Of a DNA stretch of 58,930 nucleotides, positions 51,747 through 58,930 are shown in pieces (position 1 is the stretch's first letter; each line of letters opens with the position of its first letter). The notes below the pieces were generated by a model. It was given only the letters and a program-made list of their open reading frames with translations. It searched no databases and was not told the DNA's origin. The stretch is from NCBI GenBank assembly GCA_026414705.1, contig JAOAIM010000002.1, positions 16,817 through 75,746 of the forward strand. The letters are read 5' to 3'. This DNA is from Verrucomicrobiia bacterium (lineage in GTDB: Bacteria; Verrucomicrobiota; Verrucomicrobiia; Limisphaerales; JAOAIM01). The translations under genes and the position numbers were made by a program.

Positions 51747-52804
51747 GTGGCCAGCACCTTTTTCATGCGCTCGCGCACCTCGGCGGCGCCCAGGGAATGT
51801 CGCCACCCGATGCACAGGCGCGCATCGCCACAGGCGGCCAGCGCCACGTGGCGTTGAAGCCCCAGCCCGATGATTTGTTCCAGCGGCCCGGCCCGGAGTT
51901 GCTCGCCCAGCGTGCTGAAACGTCCCAGGGTGCGTTCCAACCATTGGGCCAGCCGTTCGGGATTTTCCAGGCCCAGCGCCTCAAACCGCCCACCGCCCGC
52001 AGCCTCGCCGAACGCCAGCACGAATTCGACCTCCTCACCCTGCGCAATCGTCGCCAGGCGCGAGGCCGGGCGCGGCGCAGATTCGCCCGGGGTCGGCTCG
52101 GCCCCGGCCGACTCATCAAGCGCCTGCGCTGTTTCCAGGAGCAGCGCATTGCAGGATTTGAGAATGCGACGGGGATGTTCCGGTTCGGGCGGCAGGATTT
52201 CGAAGCTGCCCGCTTTCCATGCGAGGATTTTGCGGAACGCCTCCTCGCCGGTAACCCCCTCGGTCTCGGCGTCCACCAGTTCGCCGTGAAGGATCCAGAT
52301 GCGTCCGGTGAGCGGGCCGTTGATGATGCGGAGCGTGGAGGAACTTTGCGAAAGGCACTCCAACTGGATCAGGTCCACCAGGCTCTTGCTCTGGACGCCG
52401 CGGAAACCGGCCTCCTCGGTCTCGCGGCCCAGGAGCGACTCGATGCACTCCAGGAACATGCGGGTTTCCTGATCGGAGGAGGGCTTTTGCCAGTAGAGGT
52501 CCACGCCCAACGCATAGACGCGCGAGCGGAATTGCTCGTCGGAAACCGACGTGAGCACCACGGTCCGCAGGGCCGGATACTTGCGGCGCACAATCGAAAG
52601 CACCTGCAAACCGTCCATCTTGGGCAGCTTCAGGTCGCAGATGAACAAGCGGAACGGATGCGCTTCGAGCAACGCCATGGCGCGCGGGCCACTGGTGGCG
52701 GTGAAAATTTCCGGCCGACTCGGCAGTTGCCCGAGCATTTCGCGGTAGAGCTCGAGCAGGTCCGGCTCGTCATCCAGCAACAAAATTTTGTGGCGCGTTT
52801 CCAT
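51737..52804 (-). CDS. Response regulator: REC + PATAN (DUF4388) + roadblock-like domain
   Basis: 355 residues from ATG 52804. REC domain residues 1-120: acidic pocket DD (11-12), phospho-acceptor Asp57 (FICDLKLP), Thr/Ser of VVLTSVS and Lys of WQKP. A DUF4388/PATAN domain follows (about 130-235: KSLVDLIQLECLSQSSSTLRI, GRIWILHGELVDAETEG, GEEAFRKILAWKAGSFEI). The C-terminal 100 residues (EEVEFVLAFGEAAGGG, LEQIIGLGLQRHVALAACGDARLCIG) are roadblock-like. PATAN regulators work in surface motility and polarity systems of other bacteria. The partner kinase is not in the window. Divergent from the mglA operon, with a 464-base shared upstream region. Confidence 0.9.
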   Translation of the reverse strand: METRHKILLLDDEPDLLELYREMLGQLPSRPEIFTATSGPRAMALLEAHPFRLFICDLKLPKMDGLQVLSIVRRKYPALRTVVLTSVSDEQFRSRVYALGVDLYWQKPSSDQETRMFLECIESLLGRETEEAGFRGVQSKSLVDLIQLECLSQSSSTLRIINGPLTGRIWILHGELVDAETEGVTGEEAFRKILAWKAGSFEILPPEPEHPRRILKSCNALLLETAQALDESAGAEPTPGESAPRPASRLATIAQGEEVEFVLAFGEAAGGGRFEALGLENPERLAQWLERTLGRFSTLGEQLRAGPLEQIIGLGLQRHVALAACGDARLCIGWRHSLGAAEVRERMKKVLATWS

Positions 52805-53268
52805 GCGCGTCGGTGATGGCCCGGAATCCAGCCGCAAAAGCAGGCTTGGAACGGCCCGGTTGAAAAGCAAGTGATATTCCGCGCCGCTCCGCAGCAACCC
52901 TCCGCTCCGGGTTTCACCCGCAAAAATCGCCCGCGCCCACCGGCCCCCCGACCCGGCTCGGTCGCCCGCCGAATCATTCCGGGGCAAAGAGTGGGACAAC
53001 CCAGTCTTTCGATGAGACAGCGCGTCGGTGGCGAAACCCGCGCGAAAAACCGCGTCCCCGTGGCGGCTGGGCAACGGGTTGACCGGTCCGGGCTTCGGGC
53101 GCGCCCGGCGCGTGGTGCGGTGGCATGTTTTCTGCCCCTTGAACCGCAGAAATCGTAACGCATTCCGAACCAGCACATGCACAGCGCAAAAGCAGACGGT
53201 CGTGGCCGGGTGCGGACACGTTGTTGGCCCGCTGCGGCAGCCCCTGCCCGGAGACGGTGGTTGGAGTC
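52805..53268. other. Divergent regulatory region of the MglA locus
   Basis: 464 bases between the PATAN regulator and the roadblock/mglA operon. No gene-like frame. It should hold both promoters; one -24/-12 type match is listed separately. Confidence 0.5.
53121..53135 (+). promoter_or_regulatory. Candidate sigma54 (-24/-12) promoter
   Basis: TGGCATGTTTTCTGC has GG and GC dinucleotides in the correct register for a sigma54 promoter (consensus TGGCACG-N4-TTGC). It would start transcription about 120 bases before the roadblock gene. A single match; no enhancer-binding protein gene lies in the window. Confidence 0.3.
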
Positions 53269-55284
53269 ATGAGCGCCATTGCCGAGAGCGTGAAATTCCG
53301 ATTTGTCGGCCTGTGGAAACAGCTACGGCGACGCCTTAACGGCACGCCGCTTGACCCGGCCGCCCCGCCCGCAGTGCCCCCGGCCGCACCCGCTCCAGCC
53401 ACGCGCACGACCGCCACGCCGGCCAGGGCGGTAAGCCCCGTGCCGACAACGGTCGGCCCCAAGCCCGCCGTGGGCAACCAGATTTGCATCCCGCTGTGCA
53501 CCATCGTCAGCACCTTGCCTCTGGAATTGCGCGCGCGGGTCAAAGCGGCCGACACCACCGGACTGTTATTCCCCGTGGCCGTCGAAGACATTCTCCCGCA
53601 ACTGGCCGGCGGGGTGGTCAAAGTGACCTTTGGTCAACTGCGCCAGGCGCTCCCCCAAGCCTTCACTCCGGGCAACAGTTGCGACGAGGTCCAGGTCGTT
53701 TTACCGCTGAGCGAAATTCTGCCACGCCTCAATCCGGCTTTGCTCCCGCGCCGCACGCACCAAAAACAGCTCACCGTTCCGAGTCATGTCACCGGGCCGT
53801 TCGAGCACGGCGCCCGTGGCGTGACTTTTTCGGTGGGGAAACCCCAACCGGAGCCGGCGACCGCGCAACCCGCCGGTGCGCCGGCTCCGGTGGCATCCGC
53901 CTTTGCGCCCGGCGCCACCGCGCCAGCCGCTCGCCCCGCGCCCACGCCGTCCACGGCGCCGCCCGCCACATCTCGAATCGCTCACCCCGTGTCGCCAGCA
54001 GCCTCGCCTTCGACGCCGAAAGTCGCGCCGCGACCGGGCGTGCAGGTGTCGGAGGACGTGCCCGCCGAAATTTTCCGGCGCGCGCCCGCTGTGGAACAGC
54101 CAGCGTCGCCCCAGCCGGCTTCACCCCGGCCAGCGTCGCCCGCGTTGTCTCCGGCCCCGTCACCGCTGGCCGCCAAGCCGTCGGCTGGATCGCCCGCCCC
54201 AGCCCGCCCGCTCGAACCGGTGCGTCCGGCCGTTTCCACCCCAATCGCCGGCCGCTCCGCGCCGAGTGCCAGACCGCACGATGCCCCCGCCGCGACGCAG
54301 AACGGGTTGCATCCGGCGGCCGCAAAACCGCCGGCGCCCGCAACGTCTCCGAGCGTGGACGAACCCACGTTGTTGGTGGACCTCTCGGCGGTGCTGGGGA
54401 ACTGGCCCGAAGGGCTGCGCCAGGAAATCGTGACGCTCAATCTGGCAACCGCCCGACTCGCCCTGCCGCTGGCGCTGGTGGAGACCGGGCTCCGACAGGG
54501 CCGCGCTGTGTTCAGTTGGAAGGTGCTGCGCTCGTATTTGCAGCCCGCGCCGCCGCCCAGCCCTTCGGCGTTTGAGGCAGCCGAACTGGAATTGCCGCTC
54601 AATGTCCTGGCGCCGCTGTTCATCGCCCACAAGAAGGCCCAGGCCGCCCCCAAGCGGCGGCTCACGGTGGACGAGACCATTCCGAATCTCTTTTCAGCGG
54701 CGCCGACGCACGAGTCGCCGCCGGCTTCATCGCCCCAGATTAGCGAACCGATTGCCGAGCGCGTCGCTGAGGCCGCACCCGCACCGCCCGCAACGCCCCC
54801 GCCGCCCGCCCCGCGCGAAAACAAGGTCGTGGACACCAACTACTACGTGTGGGACGACGTCAACGAGACGGCGCGGGTGGACGAGACCGAGTTCAAGCGG
54901 CGGCCGGCTTCCGGCGGCACGGATTTCATCGTCAAATACGCCACCCCCAACGAGATCGTCTCGCGCGCGGCGGCGCTCGAGGGGGTGGCCGGGGCGCTGA
55001 TCGCGCTGCCGGACGGGTTGATGGTGGCCAGCCGGATTCCATCGGATTTGAACGGCGACACGCTGGCGGCGTTTCTGCCGCAGATTTTCGCCAAGGTGAG
55101 CCAGTGCACCAGGGAGCTGCGCATGGGCGAGTTGAACAACCTCGCTTTCACCGTGGGCAACGTGCCCTGGAAGATTTTCCGCGTGAACGCGATTTTCTTT
55201 GCGGCCTTTGGGCGACAGGGCGAGGCGCTGCCGACCGCACCGCTGGCGGCGCTGGCCGCGGAACTGGACCGACGACAACGCTAA
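53269..55284 (+). CDS. Roadblock/LC7 protein with duplicated N-terminal domain and Pro/Ala linker
   Basis: 671 residues from ATG 53269 (Shine-Dalgarno GGAG 5 bases before). A basic amphipathic start (VKFRFVGLWKQLRRRL), a first domain (about 72-190), a Pro/Ala-rich linker of some 170 residues, a second copy of the same domain (about 364-485) and a C-terminal roadblock/LC7 domain (about 555-670: ATPNEIVSRAAALEGVAGALIALPDGLMVASRIP, MGELNNLAFTVGNVPWKIFRVNAIFFAAFG). The two copies share LPLSEILPRL/LPLNVLAPLF and RRTHQKQLTV/PKRRLTVDE type strands. The unit fits a membrane- or scaffold-attached partner of the GTPase encoded 6 bases downstream. Confidence 0.85.
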   Translation: MSAIAESVKFRFVGLWKQLRRRLNGTPLDPAAPPAVPPAAPAPATRTTATPARAVSPVPTTVGPKPAVGNQICIPLCTIVSTLPLELRARVKAADTTGLLFPVAVEDILPQLAGGVVKVTFGQLRQALPQAFTPGNSCDEVQVVLPLSEILPRLNPALLPRRTHQKQLTVPSHVTGPFEHGARGVTFSVGKPQPEPATAQPAGAPAPVASAFAPGATAPAARPAPTPSTAPPATSRIAHPVSPAASPSTPKVAPRPGVQVSEDVPAEIFRRAPAVEQPASPQPASPRPASPALSPAPSPLAAKPSAGSPAPARPLEPVRPAVSTPIAGRSAPSARPHDAPAATQNGLHPAAAKPPAPATSPSVDEPTLLVDLSAVLGNWPEGLRQEIVTLNLATARLALPLALVETGLRQGRAVFSWKVLRSYLQPAPPPSPSAFEAAELELPLNVLAPLFIAHKKAQAAPKRRLTVDETIPNLFSAAPTHESPPASSPQISEPIAERVAEAAPAPPATPPPPAPRENKVVDTNYYVWDDVNETARVDETEFKRRPASGGTDFIVKYATPNEIVSRAAALEGVAGALIALPDGLMVASRIPSDLNGDTLAAFLPQIFAKVSQCTRELRMGELNNLAFTVGNVPWKIFRVNAIFFAAFGRQGEALPTAPLAALAAELDRRQR

Positions 55285-55290
55285 GACGCC

Positions 55291-55905
55291 ATGGCCATCA
55301 TCAATCAAGCCACCCGGGAACTGCAGGTCAAAATCGTCTATTACGGCCCGGCGATGGGCGGCAAAACCACCAACCTGGTGCAAGTGCACGACCACGTGCA
55401 GACCGCCGCCGGCCAAAAAGGCAAGCTCGTCTCCCTGGCGACGAGTTCCGACCGCACGCTGTTTTTCGATTTCCTCCCCATCGAGGCCGTTTCGATCAAG
55501 GGCTTTCGCACCAAGTTCCAGCTCTACACCGTGCCGGGCCAGGTCATTTACAACACCACCCGCCAACTGGTGCTGCGCGGGGTGGACGGCATCGTGTTCG
55601 TGGCCGATTCGCAATACGAAAAAATGGCCGAAAACGTCGAGAGCTTCCAAAACCTCCTGGACAACCTCCGCAGCCTCAAGCTCAACCTCGACGACATCCC
55701 CTACGTGCTCCAATACAACAAGCGCGACCTGCCCAACGCCGCGCCGATCGAATACATGGAATTTTTGCTCAACAACCGCGAGGTGCAGGTGCCCGCCTTC
55801 CCCTCGGTCGCCCACCGCTGCGAGGGCGTGTTCGAAACCTTGAACATGATCACGCGCCTGCTGCTGAACAAGTTCATCAACCAGCGCGAACCGCAATACG
55901 CATGA
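55291..55905 (+). CDS. mglA: MglA-type small GTPase
   Basis: 204-residue Ras-like GTPase. P-loop GPAMGGKTT (19-27), switch I DRTLFFDFLP, switch II YTVPGQVIYN (the usual DxxG Asp replaced by Thr as in MglA), QYNKRDL for guanine specificity, and VFVADSQYEKM. Close in pattern to Myxococcus MglA, which sets cell polarity for gliding and twitching motility and is controlled by the roadblock GAP MglB. Here one roadblock gene lies 6 bases upstream and one begins 1 base after the stop, so all three are translated together. Confidence 0.95.
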   Translation: MAIINQATRELQVKIVYYGPAMGGKTTNLVQVHDHVQTAAGQKGKLVSLATSSDRTLFFDFLPIEAVSIKGFRTKFQLYTVPGQVIYNTTRQLVLRGVDGIVFVADSQYEKMAENVESFQNLLDNLRSLKLNLDDIPYVLQYNKRDLPNAAPIEYMEFLLNNREVQVPAFPSVAHRCEGVFETLNMITRLLLNKFINQREPQYA

Positions 55906-55906
55906 C

Positions 55907-56386
55907 ATGGCCGGCCTGCCCCAACTCTTCGAGGAGGACATCCGCCAGCTCGACGCGGTCCTGCGCGAATTCCTGGAGCGCACCGAGGCGACGACAGCGG
56001 TGCTGGTGGATCAGGGCGGCTTTCTGATCACGCATCAGGGCGACGGGCGGCGATTTGATCTGACCACGCTGGGCGCGCTGGCTTCCGGCGCGTTCATGGC
56101 CACTCAAACGCTCGCCCAACTGCTCCACGAGGACACCTTCGAGAGCGTTTATCAGGCCGGTCAGGAACACAGCCTTTTCATCACGCACGTCAACGAGCAA
56201 TGCCTCCTGGCGGTGGTGTTCCGCGCGCAGGTCGGCGTCGGCGTGGTCAAATACTTCGTCGGCCCCGCGCGCGAGCGCATCGCCCGCCAACTGGAACTGG
56301 CTCACCTGCGGGATCCAAGCGTGACGCTGGACTTGTCGGTGCTCAACGTGGCCGACACCAGCAACGTGTTCAAACGCAGGGCTTGA
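55907..56386 (+). CDS. Roadblock/LC7 (MglB-like) protein
   Basis: 159 residues. LRQLDAVL-type first helix (IRQLDAVLREFLERTEATTAVLVDQGGFLITHQGD), LGALASGAFMATQTLAQLL, FESVYQAGQEHSLFITHVNEQCLLAVVFRAQVGVGVV: the canonical roadblock fold in the same order as MglB. A C-terminal tail of about 40 residues (ARERIARQLELAHLRD, then a Leu/Asp/Val stretch) extends past the fold. It begins one base after mglA and is the likely GTPase-activating or localising partner; the catalytic GAP arginine finger was not identified. Confidence 0.88.
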   Translation: MAGLPQLFEEDIRQLDAVLREFLERTEATTAVLVDQGGFLITHQGDGRRFDLTTLGALASGAFMATQTLAQLLHEDTFESVYQAGQEHSLFITHVNEQCLLAVVFRAQVGVGVVKYFVGPARERIARQLELAHLRDPSVTLDLSVLNVADTSNVFKRRA

Positions 56387-56401
56387 ACCGCCCCGCCGGC
56401 C

Positions 56402-56641
56402 TTACGCCAGGTTGCGATGCGTGCCGTCGCAGAACGCGCCGTTGCCGGAATGTTTGCAGCCGCACCAGGCCACGGTCTTCTCCTCGCGCAAGTCCACCTT
56501 GAGCGGGGACAACCCCGTGCCCTTGTGCGAGCCGTCGCAGAACGGCTGCGTTTTTGAGGCGCCGCACGCGCACCACCAATACGTCCCCGGCGCGGTCTTC
56601 TGCACGTAGGGCGATTTTTGAGCGATTCGAGGTTCGGGCAT
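56402..56641 (-). CDS. Tandem CDGSH iron-sulfur protein
   Basis: 79 residues carrying two CDGSH-type [2Fe-2S] motifs: CACGASKTQPFCDGSH and CGCKHSGNGAFCDGTH. Each has the three Cys and one His ligand pattern C-x-C-x(n)-C-D-G-(S/T)-H. Small bacterial members act in redox or iron-sulfur homeostasis. It is convergent with the mglA operon, ending 15 bases after the roadblock stop codon. Confidence 0.92.
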   Translation of the reverse strand: MPEPRIAQKSPYVQKTAPGTYWWCACGASKTQPFCDGSHKGTGLSPLKVDLREEKTVAWCGCKHSGNGAFCDGTHRNLA

Positions 56642-56701
56642 AAAACAGGTTCACATCGGCACGCCGGTTCCGGGCCGGCCTTGCCGGCGGATGCGGATCG
56701 T

Positions 56702-56827
56702 TCAGGGCGCGCCGGATTTGTCGTTGCCGGAGGAGCGATTGCGCGTGAGCCACCACACGAGCATCGCCGGGCCGAAACACAGCAACACGCCCAACGGCAT
56801 GGTCATGATGCTCCAAAACTTGTCCAT
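56702..56827 (-). CDS. Mini membrane protein
   Basis: 41 residues from ATG 56827: one helix (SIMTMPLGVLLCFGPAMLVWWL) and a basic/Ser tail (TRNRSSGNDKSGAP). Small size and lack of relatives in memory keep confidence low, but the composition is typical of genuine single-pass mini-proteins. Confidence 0.5.
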   Translation of the reverse strand: MDKFWSIMTMPLGVLLCFGPAMLVWWLTRNRSSGNDKSGAP

Positions 56828-56961
56828 AGGCTGCGCGCAGCTTGCCGGAGGCCGGCGGCGGTGTAAAGACACGGGGTGCTTCGCGCGACGCCGGGGCGCG
56901 CACCGCCGGCAAGCGCCAATAAAGCGTTGCGAAGGAGGCCTCACGCCCTATATTCGCCGCA

Positions 56962-57159
56962 ATGACCTGGTTCTGGAAAGCGTGCCGGAGTGGTGCGGTG
57001 CCGATTTTGTTGTGTCTGGCCACCGGCTGCAGCGGCATCAACATGCAGCAGGGCGTCTCGCCCGCGTCATTGATCGTGCCGGGCTTGATGCGCGCCGAGC
57101 CGCCCGCCACGCCGCCCGAAGCTGCCCACTCGCCCTTCCAGGTCGCCCAAACCCCTTGA
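56962..57159 (+). CDS. Small lipoprotein upstream of the HpnH-like gene
   Basis: 65 residues with a hydrophobic signal and lipobox (GAVPILLCLATGCSG), then a short Pro/Ala-rich tail. It ends 5 bases before the HpnH-like ATG, so the two are probably co-transcribed. Function unknown. Confidence 0.7.
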   Translation: MTWFWKACRSGAVPILLCLATGCSGINMQQGVSPASLIVPGLMRAEPPATPPEAAHSPFQVAQTP

Positions 57160-57164
57160 CGCTT

Positions 57165-58589
57165 ATGCGCTTTCCCCTGGCCCTGTCGCTCAAAATCGCC
57201 GGCCACATCCTCAAGCACAAACTGCGCAAGACCCCGAAGTTTGCGCTGGTGCTGCAACTCGAACCGCTCCACACCTGCAACCTCACCTGCACCGGCTGCG
57301 GGCGCATCCGCGAATACTCCACCAGCCTCAAGGACATGGTGCCGCTGGAGCGATGCCTGGCGGCGGCGGCCGAGTGCGACGCGCCGATGGTCTCGATCTG
57401 CGGCGGCGAGCCCCTCATTTACCCGAAAATTGAGGAACTCGTTCAGGGCCTGCTTGCCCAGGGCCGCATCGTTTACATCTGCACCAACGGCGTGTTCATG
57501 CGCAAAAAAATGCGCGAGTATTTCGCGGCCGTGTTTGACCCGTCGGTTCCGTCGCATCAGGCGACACTCCAGCGTCTGCTGACCGAGAACCTCATCACCG
57601 AAAAGGAAGCCGACGCCATCCGCCACGCCGACGCCGCGGCCAAAAGCCGCGTGGTCATCCGCCCCACGCAGTGGCTCTACTGGAACGTGCACATTGACGG
57701 TCTGGAATACACGCATGACCTGATCGTCGAGCGTGAGGGGGTTTTCCGCGAATGCGTCGCGGCGGTGCGCATGGCCAAAATCCTCGGCTACCAGGTCGCC
57801 ACCAACACCACCGTCTATCGCGAGACCGACGTCCAGGAAATCGAGGACATGTTCCGCTACTTCAGCGCCCTGGGCGTGGATGGCCACACCATTTCGCCCG
57901 GCTACGATTACGACGCCGCCAAAAAAGACATGGTCAAGCGCCTGGGCAAGGACCCGAAAGACTTTTTCCTGACGCGCGAGATGACGCGGCAGAAGTTTGC
58001 CAAAATTCTCGACTGGGGACGCCAGTTCACGATCTTCGGCACGCCGGTGTATCAGGAATTTCTGGCCGGCAAGCGCGAGCTGACCTGCACCGCCTGGGCC
58101 ATCCCCACCTACAACATCCGCGGCTGGAAAGCGCCCTGTTACCTGATGACCGACGCGCACTACCCCACCTACGCCGAGATGCTCGAGAAGGTGGACTGGG
58201 ACAAATACGGCGTGGTCAACGGTGTGGCCCGCGACCCGCGCTGCGAAAACTGCATGGTGCACTGCGGCTACGATCCCAGCGGGGCGCTCGGCACCAACTA
58301 CCAGCGCGGCGATCACTGGAAAAACTTCAAATACAACTTCGGCCCGCGACCCAAACCCCACCCGTGGTCGCCGGAACTGGAACGGCGCGCGTTCAACGGC
58401 GTTTCGGTCGGTCGGGGCCATCTGGCCCAGGCGCGCGCGGCGGTGGCGGCGGCGTCTGTCGTTGCGGGCGCACCCGCCGGCGTGCCCTCGCACAACGGCG
58501 AGTTGCATCCTCATGTGGGCACCTTTTGCGGGACGGGGGAGGGGGCCCGCCTGCCCGCGCGCCAGCCACAGACCGGCCACGGAGAATAA
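57165..58589 (+). CDS. hpnH: Hopanoid biosynthesis radical SAM protein, HpnH-like
   Basis: 474 residues from ATG 57165. Radical SAM CxxxCxxC at Cys38-Cys42-Cys45 (HTCNLTCTGCGRIREY), then ICGGEPLIYP, IVYICTNGVF, YWNVHIDGLEYTHD, VATNTTVYRETD, HTISPGYDYDAA and the C-terminal NCMVHCGYDPSG of HpnH. HpnH adds adenosine to diploptene (adenosylhopane) in C35 hopanoid synthesis. Compared with the usual 330-380 residues it has an insertion of about 45 residues (about 120-165, with SHQATLQRLLTENLITEKEAD) and a roughly 60-residue Gly/Ala/His tail. No squalene-hopene cyclase or other hpn gene is in the window, so the substrate is inferred by family. Confidence 0.88.
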   Translation: MRFPLALSLKIAGHILKHKLRKTPKFALVLQLEPLHTCNLTCTGCGRIREYSTSLKDMVPLERCLAAAAECDAPMVSICGGEPLIYPKIEELVQGLLAQGRIVYICTNGVFMRKKMREYFAAVFDPSVPSHQATLQRLLTENLITEKEADAIRHADAAAKSRVVIRPTQWLYWNVHIDGLEYTHDLIVEREGVFRECVAAVRMAKILGYQVATNTTVYRETDVQEIEDMFRYFSALGVDGHTISPGYDYDAAKKDMVKRLGKDPKDFFLTREMTRQKFAKILDWGRQFTIFGTPVYQEFLAGKRELTCTAWAIPTYNIRGWKAPCYLMTDAHYPTYAEMLEKVDWDKYGVVNGVARDPRCENCMVHCGYDPSGALGTNYQRGDHWKNFKYNFGPRPKPHPWSPELERRAFNGVSVGRGHLAQARAAVAAASVVAGAPAGVPSHNGELHPHVGTFCGTGEGARLPARQPQTGHGE

Positions 58590-58818
58590 AGTCGCACGTC
58601 GCTTGTTCGAGATCCCCTCTCCGATCAGTCGGATCGGTCAGATTGGGTTGAAACCATCTACGCAGTTTTTTTCTCGCGGTGTCTGGCCCCAACCGCTCCC
58701 GGATCGTCTCGCACCGCGCCTCCGCCGCGTCCAGCTCGCCGCTCAGTCGCACGGCCGCGCGGTGCATCCACGGTGGATCGCCCGCGAAAGGGTTCCGGCC
58801 ACCTGCCGATGCGCGCCG

Positions 58819-58930
58819 TCAGACCCTGGCGACAATCCGGTCGGGTGGCTTCGGCTTTCGGAATCGCTGCCGCGCTGCATCCCATTCGGCTTCCACCCGC
58901 AGCACCGGGCGCAATACCGGCAGCAGCAGA
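58819..58930 (-). CDS. 3' end of a gene entering from the right edge
   Basis: The minus strand shows a protein-like end: LLLPVLRPVLRVEAEWDAAR, then RKPKPPDRIVARV and TGA at 58819. Only about 36 codons are inside the window, so no family can be named. The same frame continues protein-like after the stop (MHRAAVRLSGELDAAEARCE), which could be a second gene or a read-through; see the findings. Confidence 0.4.
   Translation of the reverse strand, partial: LLLPVLRPVLRVEAEWDAARQRFRKPKPPDRIVARV

Noticed and set aside
56370-58580. 736-codon minus-strand frame opposite the HpnH-like gene
   Set aside because: Antisense shadow of a clear radical SAM gene.

Overview
The window looks like a chromosomal segment of a high-GC member of the Verrucomicrobiota, probably a Limisphaerales/Pedosphaera-type organism. 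This is inference from style: H-x9-DG type prepilin-like proteins with an [10 protein letters not shown] leader, a PEP-CTERM protein, secreted DUF4623-like proteins, MauE/DoxX membrane proteins, propeller-repeat exoproteins, and a diderm envelope gene set (KDO, heptose, TonB receptor, hopanoid enzyme). No rRNA, tRNA, CRISPR array, insertion sequence or phage gene was recognised.

Layout. 1-5.9 kb (minus): two DUF4623-like exoproteins flanking a prepilin-like protein, then adenylate kinase. 6-12.8 kb: a propeller/toroid exoprotein, a secreted nuclease-fold-like protein, an LtaS-type sulfatase and an outer-membrane barrel. 12.9-18.2 kb (minus): pncA and pncB (NAD salvage) behind a large malectin-containing exoprotein. 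18.2-19.0 kb: decayed intergenic DNA with an ATPase remnant and tandem repeats. 19.0-21.3 kb: TonB-dependent receptor. 21.3-28.1 kb (minus): a MazF-type toxin-antitoxin pair, a CehA/McbA-type metallohydrolase and a pair of M16 peptidases. 28.3-33.6 kb (minus): degenerate transglutaminase-like protein, DUF4015 protein, MauE-like protein, an 11-cysteine secreted mini-protein and its AT-richer partner. 34.0-37.3 kb (minus): prepilin-like protein, mtgA and an O-antigen-ligase-like protein. 37.3-38.6 kb: no convincing gene. 38.6-42.5 kb (plus): HtrA-like four-PDZ lipoprotein protease, its pseudo-protease partner, a mini membrane protein and dtd. 42.5-48.9 kb (minus): gmhB, glmS, antitoxin, MazF-KdsB fusion, pyrG, a nucleotidyltransferase and a small partner. 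49-50.7 kb: a lone ABC ATPase and uppP. 50.8-56.4 kb: a divergent MglA GTPase / roadblock / PATAN-response-regulator locus. 56.4-58.6 kb: CDGSH protein, two mini-proteins and a HpnH-like radical SAM enzyme. The 3' end of one more gene runs off the right edge.

How it fits together. Much of the window serves the envelope: LPS core precursors (glmS, gmhB, kdsB with CTP from pyrG), lipid-carrier recycling (uppP), peptidoglycan polymerisation (mtgA), polysaccharide ligation, hopanoids and periplasmic quality control. The two most unusual loci are (i) a complete toxin domain fused in frame to an apparently essential KDO-activating enzyme, directly behind an antitoxin gene, and (ii) a compact MglA polarity-type switch with four roadblock domains and a PATAN response regulator. 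The Cys-rich mini-protein next to a MauE-like redox protein is a third candidate for an undescribed system.
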